Shown: positions 19,326-28,914 of the stretch, piece by piece
How positions within the stretch are numbered: the stretch's first letter is position 1
Layout of the letters: each line of letters starts with the position of its first letter
NCBI GenBank assembly: GCA_019635215.1
Contig: JAHBZZ010000002.1
Location: 282,990 to 346,989 of the forward strand
DNA: 64,000 bases
Reading direction: 5' to 3'
Origin: Nitrosomonas sp.
GTDB taxonomy: Bacteria > Pseudomonadota > Gammaproteobacteria > Burkholderiales > Nitrosomonadaceae
Position numbers and translations under genes: made by a program
The notes under the pieces: generated by a model
Told to the model about the DNA's origin: nothing
Databases searched by the model: none
What the model saw: only the letters and a program-made list of their open reading frames with translations

Positions 19326-20024
19326 TTATTTGATCGGAATAACATTATTGGTATGTAATCCGCATTCCTTACCTTCCGGTGCTTCCCACCACCAGCGTCC
19401 GGAACGGATATCCTCACCCGGTGTAATGGCACGCGTGCACGGCGCACAACCGATGCTTGGATAAAACCGGTCATGCAGCTTGTTGTACGGAACGTCATTC
19501 GCTCTGAGATACACCCACACTTCATCATTGCTCCAATCGAGCAACGGATTGATTTTCTGCATCCGGTTATTGATATCATAGGCCGACACTTTCAGATCTA
19601 CGCGTGTTGCCATCTGTTCACGCCGCATTCCCGTAATCCAGGCGCGTTTACCGTACAACGCGCGGCGCAGTGGCTCAACTTTGCGTATGTGGCAACAGGC
19701 TTTACGCAGTTCAACACTCTCGTAAAAACCATTGACACCATGTGCAGCAACATATTCCTCAATCTGTTTGACATTCGGAAAATAAATACGCAGCGGTGTT
19801 TTATAGCGATTGCGAACCGTATGCATCAAATCATAAGTTTCCTGCGGCAGCCGTCCGGTATCAAGGCTGAACATTTCAATGTCAAACTGGTACTTATCAA
19901 TCAGGTCGGTCAAGACCATATCTTCGGCACCCAGACTGTTGGCAAATGCAACCGGCGCGTAGTCACGGATTGTTTCAGTCAGCAGCGTCACAACCTGCTC
20001 GATCTTTTCCGATAAATCAGTCAT
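19326..20024 (-). CDS. cysH: assimilatory adenylyl-sulfate (APS) reductase CysH
   Basis: Thioredoxin-dependent reductase producing sulfite and AMP. With the preferred start at 20024 the protein has 232 residues. It carries both cysteine pairs of the [4Fe-4S] type, CC at 110-111 (ACCHIRK) and C-x2-C at 193/196 (GCAPCTRA), which mark enzymes that use APS, not PAPS. The catalytic cysteine is in the C-terminal KECGLH motif. An upstream in-frame ATG (20042) exists, but the 20024 start overlaps the preceding stop by 8 bp and matches the family's N terminus. No cysC is present nearby, consistent with direct use of APS. Confidence 0.93.
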   Translation of the reverse strand: MTDLSEKIEQVVTLLTETIRDYAPVAFANSLGAEDMVLTDLIDKYQFDIEMFSLDTGRLPQETYDLMHTVRNRYKTPLRIYFPNVKQIEEYVAAHGVNGFYESVELRKACCHIRKVEPLRRALYGKRAWITGMRREQMATRVDLKVSAYDINNRMQKINPLLDWSNDEVWVYLRANDVPYNKLHDRFYPSIGCAPCTRAITPGEDIRSGRWWWEAPEGKECGLHTNNVIPIK

Positions 20025-20553
20025 CTTGCAAACCTGCAGCACTTTTTCCCTGCCGCACTACACGGCGGAATAACGGCTGCTTCTGGTCAAACGAAATCTG
20101 ATAAACCTCTGAGAAATCGTCCAGACCTTTCAGTGCATCATCAATCTTACGGTCCGGTCGAGGCTCAAACACATCAAAGCCGACACGCCGCAAATAAAAC
20201 AGCTGATCGCGCAACACATCACCAATAGCGCGCAATTCACCCGAATACTCTAAACGGGCCCGCAAATTATAGGCAATCGAATAACCCCGACCATCCGAGA
20301 ATTTAGGAAAATCAACAGCGATCACTGTAAATCTATGTACATCTTCCGCCAGATCCTCAGGACGCTCATCGCTAGCAAACCAGACACCGATGTCATTACG
20401 CTGCAGCAAAGTGGCACGCTGTGCGAGCCAGACTTTAAACGGTACAATTATTTTGCCATCCGGAACCATTGTCGTTTCTGGCGTCTCTTGATCACGCAAC
20501 CGCAACACCTGCCAGTCATCTCCAACGATTGTTCTATCTCTAATAATCATCAT
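20017..20553 (-). CDS. DUF934 family protein of sulfite reduction
   Basis: A 178-residue cytoplasmic protein of the DUF934 family, which is encoded next to the ferredoxin-like sulfite reductase gene in many beta- and gammaproteobacteria and is presumed to assist it. Recognisable parts are the GRGYSIAYNLRARL segment near residue 93, the GDVLRDQLFYLRRVGFD segment near 115 and the DFSEVYQI end. The gene starts 3 bp after cysI and overlaps cysH by 8 bp, which supports co-translation. No enzymatic motif can be seen; its biochemical role is not established. Confidence 0.88.
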   Translation of the reverse strand: MMIIRDRTIVGDDWQVLRLRDQETPETTMVPDGKIIVPFKVWLAQRATLLQRNDIGVWFASDERPEDLAEDVHRFTVIAVDFPKFSDGRGYSIAYNLRARLEYSGELRAIGDVLRDQLFYLRRVGFDVFEPRPDRKIDDALKGLDDFSEVYQISFDQKQPLFRRVVRQGKSAAGLQDD

Positions 20554-20556
20554 AAA

Positions 20557-22302
20557 TTAGAACCGTGGCGAATAAAATGGAACGGCATGCTGCGCCGGTA
20601 TTAGCGTATTTTTGTCATCCGATTTAACCAGTTCATCCGGAAAATCCGTTGCGTAAACATGGTCTTTGAACGGTACATGCCCAATTCTGCGCACCACATC
20701 AATAAAGCGCTCACCTTCATCGGCACGCTCACGCAAGTAGACCTGCAGAATGCGGTCAATCGCTTCGGGTACTTGATTGAATATAAGCGACGGCCCGAGG
20801 ATCTTGCCTAATGAACAATCATTGCCTTCAGCGCCGCCGATAGAAATCTGATACCACTCCTCGTGATTTTTTTTCTCGACACCGGTTATGCCGATATTGC
20901 CGATATGATGCTGCCCGCAGGCATTCATGCATCCAGATATATTCAAGGTAATTTCACCAATATCATATTGAAAATCAAGATTCTCAAAACGCTCCGCAAT
21001 TAATTTGGATAAAGGAATGGAGCGCGCATTGGCCAAAGTGCAGAATTCAGCGCCCGGGCAACTGATGATATCCGTCAACATGCCAATATTAGGTGAAGCC
21101 AGCTCCAGCTTGGTTAATTCATGCCATAGCGCAATCAAATCAGTCTGTTTGATATCTGCAAAAACCAGATTCTGCTTATGCGTGATCCGCATCTCCCCGA
21201 AACTATAACGATCCGCCAGGTCTGCCACGGCATCCATTTGTTCATGCGTCACATCGCCTGGTGCATTGCCAGGTTTTTTCACTGACAAAACGACAATCGC
21301 ATATCCGGGCACACGATGCGGCCTCACATTATGTTTCATCCAGTGCGAGAAGTTACGGTTATCCGCCATGAACGCCTTGAGACTGGAGTCGTTTCCGGCC
21401 AATACTTCATATTCCGGATCCGTGAAAAAACTTGACATACGATCAACTTCTTCACGGGTTAAAGTACCAGGGCCATTTTTCAGATCAGCCCAATCTTCTT
21501 CAACCAGACGCTTGAATTCCTCAATCCCCAACGCCTTGACCAGTATCTTAATACGTGCCTTATGCTTATTGTCGCGGCGACCGAGCTGATTGTATATCCG
21601 CAAAATCGATTCTACATAAGTCAGCACATGCGGCCACGGCAGAAATTCACAAATTTCGCTGCCGATGATCGGTGTTCTTCCAAGCCCCCCACCCACAAAA
21701 ACACGAAAACCAACCTCACCTTGTGCATTCTTTGTTACAGACAAACCAATGTCATGCGCAAGAATAGCAGCGCGATCTTCCTTTGCACCACTGATGGCAA
21801 TTTTGAATTTACGTGGCAGATAGGCAAATTCAGGATGAAATGTACTCCATTGACGCAGAATCTCCGCATACGGACGCGGATCGACGATTTCGTCGTGGGC
21901 CACGCCGAAAAATTCATCCGATGTAATATTACGGACACAGTTGCCTGATGTTTGAATGGCATGCATTTGTACTGATGCCAGATCGGCAAGTATATCCGGG
22001 GTCTCCTCGAGTTTCAGCCAATTAAACTGGATATTCTGGCGTGTTGTGAAATGGCCATAACCACGGTCATATTTACGCGCGATATGGGCAAACATACGCA
22101 TCTGTCTTGAAGAAATCAAACCATAAGGAACAGCAATGCGCAACATGTAACCATGAATCTGCATGTAAAGGCCGTTTTGCAATCTTAAAGGCAGAAACTC
22201 CGTTTCCGTTAATTCGTTAGATAAACGCCTACGCACCTGATCCCGATATTGTGCAACGCGCTCATCGATCATTCGTTGATCATATTCGTCATAACAATAC
22301 AT
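20557..22302 (-). CDS. cysI: nitrite/sulfite reductase hemoprotein (CysI type)
   Basis: Siroheme and [4Fe-4S] enzyme catalysing six-electron reduction of sulfite to sulfide. With ATG at 22302 (GGGAG ribosome-binding site 9 nt upstream) it has 581 residues; a GTG ten codons upstream is less likely. The two tandem half repeats of the family are visible, with GHFTTRQNIQFNW near residue 83 as the siroheme-binding arginine region, and the cofactor cysteines C415, C421 (CPGAEFC), C458 and C462 (CMNAC). It sits with DUF934, cysH, cysD and cysN, so assimilatory sulfite reduction is much likelier than nitrite reduction. No CysJ flavoprotein is encoded here. Confidence 0.93.
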   Translation of the reverse strand: MYCYDEYDQRMIDERVAQYRDQVRRRLSNELTETEFLPLRLQNGLYMQIHGYMLRIAVPYGLISSRQMRMFAHIARKYDRGYGHFTTRQNIQFNWLKLEETPDILADLASVQMHAIQTSGNCVRNITSDEFFGVAHDEIVDPRPYAEILRQWSTFHPEFAYLPRKFKIAISGAKEDRAAILAHDIGLSVTKNAQGEVGFRVFVGGGLGRTPIIGSEICEFLPWPHVLTYVESILRIYNQLGRRDNKHKARIKILVKALGIEEFKRLVEEDWADLKNGPGTLTREEVDRMSSFFTDPEYEVLAGNDSSLKAFMADNRNFSHWMKHNVRPHRVPGYAIVVLSVKKPGNAPGDVTHEQMDAVADLADRYSFGEMRITHKQNLVFADIKQTDLIALWHELTKLELASPNIGMLTDIISCPGAEFCTLANARSIPLSKLIAERFENLDFQYDIGEITLNISGCMNACGQHHIGNIGITGVEKKNHEEWYQISIGGAEGNDCSLGKILGPSLIFNQVPEAIDRILQVYLRERADEGERFIDVVRRIGHVPFKDHVYATDFPDELVKSDDKNTLIPAQHAVPFYSPRF

Positions 22303-22382
22303 TTCTAAATCTCCCGTATCTTCAGTTTGCACTTACCTCAATTCGAAAAACGCGTTTGGCCGTCACGGTCGATGATTATAAT

Positions 22383-22619
22383 TTAAGTTTGGTTCTCGGT
22401 TTTGGTGTAATACTTGGAAACTGGCAATAATTTTGCCGCATCCAGCGGAAACTTGGCGCCATACTTGATAATATGATCGACATCGTCGTCTTCATCATGT
22501 CTCAGTGCCATACCGATATAGGCAAAATCACCTTTTTCACCGACTACAATACCGATTCTTCCACCACACCCATTAAACCAGGTCACTTGCTTCGGTTTAT
22601 TCTCTTCATTTGTGCTCAT
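22383..22619 (-). CDS. small conserved hypothetical protein, first gene of the cys operon
   Basis: An unrecognised 78-residue soluble protein with a WFNGCGGRIG motif near residue 14, an acidic DEDDDVDH stretch in the middle and no signal or membrane segment. Its composition looks like real coding sequence, and a CTGAGGATTAATTTTT leader with an AGGA element lies just upstream. It lies about 80 bp before cysI on the same strand, so it would be the promoter-proximal gene of the sulfur operon. The single conserved-looking cysteine could bind metal or a persulfide, but this is speculation. Confidence 0.6.
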   Translation of the reverse strand: MSTNEENKPKQVTWFNGCGGRIGIVVGEKGDFAYIGMALRHDEDDDVDHIIKYGAKFPLDAAKLLPVSKYYTKTENQT

Positions 22620-23256
22620 AAAAATTAATCCTCAGTTTGGTGTTTGATGGACCTATTGCACAATCCACATTACCCAGAATGTCAAATTGCCGTATTGATC
22701 TTTTTTTACACCTGAACCATCTTTTCGATTTTAAAACAGCTGGCTTTATACAGCTTTAATGCAAATTAGTCCAATACACACACTCAAAAATTGCAGGCAC
22801 CCTAAAAATACTTGCACTTTCCATCAAGAGAGACGACAGGTCATGCACACAAAAAAACAATTTCGCTTGCCTTCCGCCGGATCAGCGGTGATCAATGATC
22901 ACAGCACGCCTGCTTACACGGCTCCGATCGCTTCTTAAATATTGCAATTCTACCAAAAACCCGACACACCACTATTCCGGCCAACCGATTACTACCGGTA
23001 TAACAGAAAATCATGATTATAATCATCAATGCACTATCATATTTCCAACCATCAGAAAGTATTTGATCGACCTTGGCATGATTTTCAGTCAAAAGTATTC
23101 GCTAACAAAAGAACCTTAATTCACCACAAAATCAGAAACAAATTAATCCCTGATACGTATTCGCTTAAAAAGGACGCATGTTAGCAAATCTAGTATATAA
23201 TCCAAAATAATATTATATTAATTTCTTATAATATAAAGTTATTATACTTAATATCA
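22620..23256. promoter_or_regulatory. divergent control region cys operon / cysB
   Basis: A 637-bp A+T-rich region without a credible gene. It contains a perfect 7-1-7 palindrome GTGATCA-A-TGATCAC at 22888-22902. On the cysB side TATAAT lies at 23196-23201 with a poor -35, followed by several A+T-rich repeats before the cysB ATG. Since CysB normally binds upstream of cys genes and its own gene, binding sites are expected here; none can be identified by sequence alone. Confidence 0.45.
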
Positions 23257-24186
23257 ATGAAACTGCAGCAATTACGCTACCTATGTGAAGTGGCAAGTCA
23301 GAAATTCAACCTGTCCAAAGCCGCCCAGAAACTCCATACTTCACAGCCCGCGATCAGTAAACAAATTCAATTGCTCGAAGAGGAACTCGGCGTATCGGTA
23401 TTTATCCGCAATGGCAAACGTTTGACACAGGTAACGCCTCCCGGGCAAATCATCATTCAAATTGCGCGAAAAATACTGCAAGAAACCGAGAATCTAAAAA
23501 AAGCCGCACAAGACTATACTCACGAAACAGGCGGCACACTCACTATCGCCACGACGCACACGCAGGCACGCTATGCCTTACCTCCGGTAATCAAACGTTT
23601 TACCGCACTACATCCAAAAGTAAAACTCATTTTGCGTCAGGGCAGTCCGACTCAAATCTCGTCGCTGGTTACCTCGGGAGAAGCAGATATCGCCATTGCC
23701 ACTGAAGCGATAGAGCATTTTCATGAACTGATCATGTTACCTTGCTACCAATGGAACCGCTGCATTGTGACGCCGCAAAATCATGCGCTGCTAAAGGAAA
23801 AAAAACTGACATTGGAGGCAATCAATCGATATCCCATTATTACATATGATTTCGCATTTACGGGACGCTCAAAAATCAATCAGGCATTTGAGAAAAAAGG
23901 GCTTACGCCTAATGTCGTATTAACCGCTATTGATTCCGATGTCATTAAGACTTATGTCGAACTAGGCCTTGGTATCGGTATACTAGCCAAGATGGCTTTT
24001 GACCCAAAACGCGACAAACAACTCAGAGCCATTGATGCGGATCATCTGTTTGAGCCTAGTACTACACGCATCGGCATCAGTCGTAACAGCTATTTACAAG
24101 GCTTCGTGTTTGATTTTATCGAAATGTTTGCCCCGCACTTGGATAAAACCAGCGTTCTGGAAAAATTAAAAAACTATAGAACATAA
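23257..24186 (+). CDS. cysB: LysR-type transcriptional regulator CysB
   Basis: Regulator of 309 residues with an N-terminal winged helix-turn-helix (MKLQQLRYLCEVA, FNLSKAAQKLHTSQPAISKQI near residues 18-38) and a C-terminal effector-binding domain. The TATHTQARYALPPVI segment near residue 100 is the signature of the CysB/Cbl branch, which senses O-acetylserine or N-acetylserine and sulfur status. It is divergent from the cysteine/sulfate assimilation operon, the standard arrangement for direct control. Confidence 0.93.
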   Translation: MKLQQLRYLCEVASQKFNLSKAAQKLHTSQPAISKQIQLLEEELGVSVFIRNGKRLTQVTPPGQIIIQIARKILQETENLKKAAQDYTHETGGTLTIATTHTQARYALPPVIKRFTALHPKVKLILRQGSPTQISSLVTSGEADIAIATEAIEHFHELIMLPCYQWNRCIVTPQNHALLKEKKLTLEAINRYPIITYDFAFTGRSKINQAFEKKGLTPNVVLTAIDSDVIKTYVELGLGIGILAKMAFDPKRDKQLRAIDADHLFEPSTTRIGISRNSYLQGFVFDFIEMFAPHLDKTSVLEKLKNYRT

Positions 24187-24249
24187 TCATTGTCCTATAA
24201 TTCATATCTGAGCAAAGGGTATTCTTAATCAAGGCTTTTGGAGAAAATC

Positions 24250-25302
24250 ATGACAACAAGCATTCCTGAAATCCTCAAAGAAGATAGTGAAATACTTCTC
24301 AATCATGTATGTAAAAGTATTCCCAAGGAACAATTACACATACCCGGACCGGATTTTGTAGATCGCGTATCCGTTGCCAATGACCGCAAACCTGGTGTTT
24401 TACGCAATCTCCAGGCCTTATACAATCATGGCCGGCTGGCAGGCAGTGGTTACTTGTCATTATTGCCGGTGGATCAAGGTGTGGAACATTCTGCCGGCGC
24501 ATCTTTTGCACCGAATCCACTGTTCTTTGATCCTGAAAATATTATCCAACTGGCCATTGAGGGAGGATGCAACGGTGTCGCATCCACATTGGGCGTTCTC
24601 AGTAGCGTCGCACGAAAATACGCGCACAAAATACCCATGATTCTCAAGATTAATCATAATGAGTTACTCACCTATCCGAATTGCTATGACCAGACTTTAT
24701 TCGCGAGTGTTGACCAAGCTTTCGATATGGGTGCCTGCGCTGTGGGCGCAACGGTTTTTTTCGGCGCTGCCGAATCGCGCCGTCAAATTCAGGAAATCAG
24801 CACAGCATTCGAACGCGCGCATGATCTCGGACTGGTCACCATTCTATGGGCTTACACACGCAACTCGGCTTTCAAGACGGCTGAAAAAGATTATCATGTC
24901 AGTGCCGATCTGACCGGTCAAGCAAATCATCTAGCAGCAACTATTGGCGCCGATATCATTAAACAAAAAATGGCCATCAACAATGGCGGATTCACGGCAT
25001 TAAATTTTGGCAAAACAAGTGCGAAAGTATACGATGAGTTGACTACAAATCATCCGATTGATTTGGTGCGTTATCAAGTCGCCAATTGTTATATGGGACG
25101 TATTGGCATGATTAATTCTGGTGGAGAATCTGGCAGTGATGATTTACGCCAGGCCATTCGCACCGCAGTTATTAATAAGCGGGCTGGCGGCATGGGGCTT
25201 ATTTCCGGACGCAAAGCGTTTCAGAAACCATTTGCCGAAGGCGTCAAACTGCTCAACGCCATTCAGGATGTTTATCTGTCCCAGGAAATTACGATTGCAT
25301 AG
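24250..25302 (+). CDS. class I fructose-bisphosphate aldolase (DhnA/FbaB type)
   Basis: Schiff-base aldolase of the archaeal/bacterial DhnA type, 350 residues, cleaving or forming fructose 1,6-bisphosphate. The [10 protein letters not shown] segment near residue 76, [11 protein letters not shown] near 130, the IIKQKM segment carrying a likely active-site lysine near 237, and INSGGESG near 283 match the family. The ATG at 24250 follows a GGAG ribosome-binding site 6 nt away; the TTG four codons upstream is therefore rejected. In an autotroph it can serve gluconeogenesis and the Calvin cycle together with the phosphoribulokinase found at 47.1-48.0 kb. Confidence 0.92.
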   Translation: MTTSIPEILKEDSEILLNHVCKSIPKEQLHIPGPDFVDRVSVANDRKPGVLRNLQALYNHGRLAGSGYLSLLPVDQGVEHSAGASFAPNPLFFDPENIIQLAIEGGCNGVASTLGVLSSVARKYAHKIPMILKINHNELLTYPNCYDQTLFASVDQAFDMGACAVGATVFFGAAESRRQIQEISTAFERAHDLGLVTILWAYTRNSAFKTAEKDYHVSADLTGQANHLAATIGADIIKQKMAINNGGFTALNFGKTSAKVYDELTTNHPIDLVRYQVANCYMGRIGMINSGGESGSDDLRQAIRTAVINKRAGGMGLISGRKAFQKPFAEGVKLLNAIQDVYLSQEITIA

Positions 25303-25460
25303 TTTTACCGCAGTCGATATGCTGTATTTTTGCAAGAAAAAATCTCTGTGAATAATCCAATTAAAAAATAACGTAGGCGATGATACACAAACGATTAAGG
25401 CATCACACATATCAACAATCTTAACTGTTTGAGATTACACTTTTCGTGGGAGGCACAAAA

Positions 25461-26081
25461 ATGAAAACAATAATACAAACTATCTCAGGTTTTCTATTAA
25501 TCGTTGCGATTATCGGTGGATATATTACGAGCACAGGCGTGTACAACATCGCTGCCACTGAGAAGCACTGGCTCATTACGGAAAAACTGATTGAATGGAT
25601 GCGTAACAATTCAATTGCTGCCAGGGCAAATGCACTGGAAGTACCGATTATGGAAGAAGCAGAGTATCTGACTATTGGCGCTGCACACTATGATGCAATG
25701 TGCATCATTTGTCATTTAGCCCCCGGAGAGGAATCCACCGAACTTGCCCAAGGCTTGTATCCACAAGCCCCCGTATTTTATCAGCGTAAATCACTAACCG
25801 AAGCAAATGCCATAGAAACTCAAGCGAAAGCCTACTTCTGGGTTATCAAAAATGGTTTAAAAATGACCGCAATGCCTGCATGGGGATTGACACACGACAA
25901 TGAAACGATATGGGCGATGACGTTTTTTGTTCAGCAACTTGGAAGCATGACGGCTGATCAGTATCGCAATCTCATCAGTATGCATGAAAACAATGGCGAC
26001 CATGAACATAATCACCATGATCACAATCGCCAAAACGAACATGACTCCCATCATCATAATGGAAGTCATCACCACAATTAA
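25461..26081 (+). CDS. membrane-anchored c-type cytochrome with His-rich tail
   Basis: A 206-residue protein with an N-terminal hydrophobic anchor or signal (IIQTISGFLLIVAIIGGYI) and a single haem c site C81-I-I-C84-H85. A methionine in the LKMTAMPAWG segment near residue 138 is the probable axial ligand. The last 32 residues contain 13 histidines, an unusual metal-binding-like tail. The ATG at 25461 is 7 nt after GGGAGG; an upstream GTG is within that ribosome-binding site. It is a periplasmic electron carrier of unknown partner. Confidence 0.87.
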   Translation: MKTIIQTISGFLLIVAIIGGYITSTGVYNIAATEKHWLITEKLIEWMRNNSIAARANALEVPIMEEAEYLTIGAAHYDAMCIICHLAPGEESTELAQGLYPQAPVFYQRKSLTEANAIETQAKAYFWVIKNGLKMTAMPAWGLTHDNETIWAMTFFVQQLGSMTADQYRNLISMHENNGDHEHNHHDHNRQNEHDSHHHNGSHHHN

Positions 26082-26156
26082 AGCTGTTGATTAGTTTCCC
26101 CCCGAATTACTTTACTCCCGCTGGGAAGCTGCTCAAACATCGGCTCATGTGTCAGA

Positions 26157-26399
26157 TCAAGGTTTCTCAGTCCATTCTTCAGGAGTATAGGTCTTCATCG
26201 ATAAGGCATGAATATCCTGTTTCATTTTTTCGCCTAACGCCTGATATACCAGCTGATGTTGCTGGATCATGCGTTTGCCTCTAAATTTGGAGCTGACAAT
26301 AATTGCCTGAAAATGATATCCGTCGTCGCCCTCAATCTGCACTAATTCACATGACAACGAGGCCTCAATATGCTGCTTTATAACATCTGCAGTAATCAT
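26157..26399 (-). CDS. BolA family protein (IbaG-like)
   Basis: Small 80-residue protein of the BolA/IbaG family, which acts with monothiol glutaredoxins in iron-sulfur and iron homeostasis. The KQHIEASLSCELVQIEGDDG start, the FRGKRMIQQHQLVYQAL helix with the conserved RxxxxQHQ-type region, and the HALSMKTYTPEEW end are typical. It is 100 bp downstream of lon on the same strand and converges with the cytochrome gene. Confidence 0.92.
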   Translation of the reverse strand: MITADVIKQHIEASLSCELVQIEGDDGYHFQAIIVSSKFRGKRMIQQHQLVYQALGEKMKQDIHALSMKTYTPEEWTEKP

Positions 26400-26499
26400 G
26401 CTATATGTATTCCATTAAATCAAATAATGACTATCACGAAAATAATTTATTAAATTGACATTTTCCCATAAAGTAAAAAAATACAGAAAACTGGTTAAT

Positions 26500-28914
26500 T
26501 TAATGTTTAATCACCTCTCCACCACCTATTTCATCTTTTACATTTTTCTGTAAGGCAGCCGGAGAAATCGTTGGAGATATGGGTCGTGGTTTATGCTCTA
26601 GAGCAATGTCAAGAACCTGATCAATCCACTTCACTGGCTTAATAATCAACTGGTCTTTGATATTCTCCGGAATATCGGCAAGATCCTTAACATTCTTTTC
26701 AGGAATGATTACGATTTTAATACCACCGCGATGTGCTGCCAGCAATTTCTCCTTGAGTCCACCAATAGGTAGCACCTCGCCTCTCAAGGTAATTTCACCT
26801 GTCATGGCAACATCCGATCTGACTGCAATTCCAGTTAGTACAGAAACCATTGCAACACATATCCCAATTCCTGCACTTGGCCCGTCTTTAGGTGTCGCTC
26901 CTTCGGGTAAATGTATATGTATATCATTCTTTTGATAGAAATCTTCTATAATACCCAAGCGATGCGACCGGCTTCGAACAACCGATAATGCAGCCTGTAT
27001 CGATTCCTGCATGACTTCCCCGAGCTTCCCGGTCGTAATGGTTTTACCCTTACCTGGCAAAGCAACAGACTCTATAGTCAATAATTCACCGCCAACTTCG
27101 GTCCATGCCAGCCCTGTAACCTGCCCAATCTGGTTATCTTTCTCGGCAACACCATAAGAAAAACGCCGCACCCCTAAAAACTTGTCAAGATTACGTGCTG
27201 TTACTGAAACTTTTTCACTACCTTGTTCAAGTAACAGTATTTTTACTGCTTTCCTACAAATTTTAGAGATCTCGCGCTCCAAGGATCGAACACCTGATTC
27301 ACGCGTGTAATAACGAATAATATCGCGCATCGCCGCATCTGAAAGAATCAGATCAGATTTCTTCAAACCGTGATTCTTCATTTGCTTAGGTAACAAATAC
27401 TTAAGTGCAATGTTGAGTTTCTCATCTTCGGTATACCCGGACAACCGAATCACTTCCAAACGATCAAGCAGCGCAGGCGGAATATTCAGAGAGTTTGCAG
27501 TCGCCACAAACATCACATCCGATAGATCGTACTCGACTTCAATATAGTGATCTACAAAAGTATGGTTTTGTTCAGGATCAAGCACCTCTAATAAGGCCGA
27601 CGAAGGATCGCCACGAAAGTCCATACCCATTTTGTCAACTTCATCCAGCAAAAATAATGGATTCTTGACGCCGACCTTCGCCATATTGTGTAAAATCTTC
27701 CCTGGCATCGAACCGATATATGTCTTCCGATGCCCGCGTATTTCCGCCTCGTCCCTGACGCCACCCAGGGCCATACGAACAAATTTTCTGTTAACCGCAC
27801 GGGCAATAGATTGTCCAAGCGACGTTTTACCGACACCAGGCGGCCCGACCAGACACAGTATTGGTGCTTTCATTTTATCGACACGCTGCTGTACGGCCAG
27901 ATACTCAATAATTCTTTCCTTGACCTTTTCCAGTCCGTAATGATCCTCATCCAAAATGGCTTCTGCGGCTGCAAGATCTTTACTGATTTTGCTTTTCTTC
28001 TTCCAAGGTAAACCAACCAGCGCATCGATATAATTGCGAACAACAGTTGCTTCTGCCGACATGGGCGACATTAACCGTAACTTCCTGAGTTCGGCTTCTG
28101 CTTTTTCGCGCGCCTCTTTCGGCATATGGGCAATTTTTATCTTTCGCTCTATTTCTTCCAGATCCGCGCCTTCTTCGCCTTCACCCAGCTCTTTCTGAAT
28201 CGCTTTAACTTGCTCATTCAGATAATAGTCGCGTTGACTCTTTTCCATTTGCCGTTTGACTCTGCCACGAATGCGCTTTTCAACCTGAAGAATATCCAGT
28301 TCCGTCTCCAGCAAACCAAGCAAATGCTCCAGCCTTTTTTTCACATCAAAAATCTCAAGTACTTCCTGCTTCTGTTCAAGTTTGAGCGGAAGATAAGCTG
28401 CAATCGTATCGGCCAAACGACCTGCCTCATCAATACCGCCAAGAGAAGTAATGATCTCAGGCGGAATTTTTTTATTCAGTTTCACATACTGATCAAACTG
28501 GGTCATCAATGCTCTACGCATGGCCTCAGTTTCTGGAGACTCACTCTTTTCTTCTGCGATCTGAACAGCCTTTCCATCAAAATGTGTGCCAGAATCAATA
28601 AAATCAAGAATGTGTGCCCGCTCACTGCCTTCAACGAGTACTTTTACGGTACCATCAGGAAGTTTCAACATTTGCAGAATATTCGCAATACTGCAGACTG
28701 TATACATATCATGCGGTGCTGGCTCGTCTTTTGAGGCTATTTTCTGTGCCACCAAAAGAATGCTCTTGTTGGACTCCATTGCGAGCTCAAGTGCTTTAAT
28801 TGATTTCTGCCGTCCGACAAATAATGGAATCACCATGTGCGGAAACACGACAACATCCCTCAACGGGAGTAATGGCAGAATCAATTGTTCGGAATCATCA
28901 ACGTTAGAATTCAT
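26500..28914 (-). CDS. lon: ATP-dependent protease La (Lon)
   Basis: Cytoplasmic AAA+ serine protease, 804 residues, that degrades misfolded and regulatory proteins. Domains in order: N-terminal substrate-binding LON domain (~10-200), coiled-coil region (~215-300), AAA+ module with Walker A GPPGVGKTSLGQS near 356 and Walker B FLLDEVDKM near 420, and the C-terminal protease domain with the catalytic Ser in PKDGPSAGIG near 677 and Lys in GGLKEKLLAAHRGG near 720. It lies downstream of clpX in the tig-clpP-clpX-lon order common in proteobacteria. Confidence 0.97.
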   Translation of the reverse strand: MNSNVDDSEQLILPLLPLRDVVVFPHMVIPLFVGRQKSIKALELAMESNKSILLVAQKIASKDEPAPHDMYTVCSIANILQMLKLPDGTVKVLVEGSERAHILDFIDSGTHFDGKAVQIAEEKSESPETEAMRRALMTQFDQYVKLNKKIPPEIITSLGGIDEAGRLADTIAAYLPLKLEQKQEVLEIFDVKKRLEHLLGLLETELDILQVEKRIRGRVKRQMEKSQRDYYLNEQVKAIQKELGEGEEGADLEEIERKIKIAHMPKEAREKAEAELRKLRLMSPMSAEATVVRNYIDALVGLPWKKKSKISKDLAAAEAILDEDHYGLEKVKERIIEYLAVQQRVDKMKAPILCLVGPPGVGKTSLGQSIARAVNRKFVRMALGGVRDEAEIRGHRKTYIGSMPGKILHNMAKVGVKNPLFLLDEVDKMGMDFRGDPSSALLEVLDPEQNHTFVDHYIEVEYDLSDVMFVATANSLNIPPALLDRLEVIRLSGYTEDEKLNIALKYLLPKQMKNHGLKKSDLILSDAAMRDIIRYYTRESGVRSLEREISKICRKAVKILLLEQGSEKVSVTARNLDKFLGVRRFSYGVAEKDNQIGQVTGLAWTEVGGELLTIESVALPGKGKTITTGKLGEVMQESIQAALSVVRSRSHRLGIIEDFYQKNDIHIHLPEGATPKDGPSAGIGICVAMVSVLTGIAVRSDVAMTGEITLRGEVLPIGGLKEKLLAAHRGGIKIVIIPEKNVKDLADIPENIKDQLIIKPVKWIDQVLDIALEHKPRPISPTISPAALQKNVKDEIGGGEVIKH

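Noticed and set aside
22895-23119. 74-codon open frame in the cys/cysB control region
   Set aside because: Starts inside a palindrome, lacks a ribosome-binding site and has a composition typical of chance reading of A+T-rich DNA.
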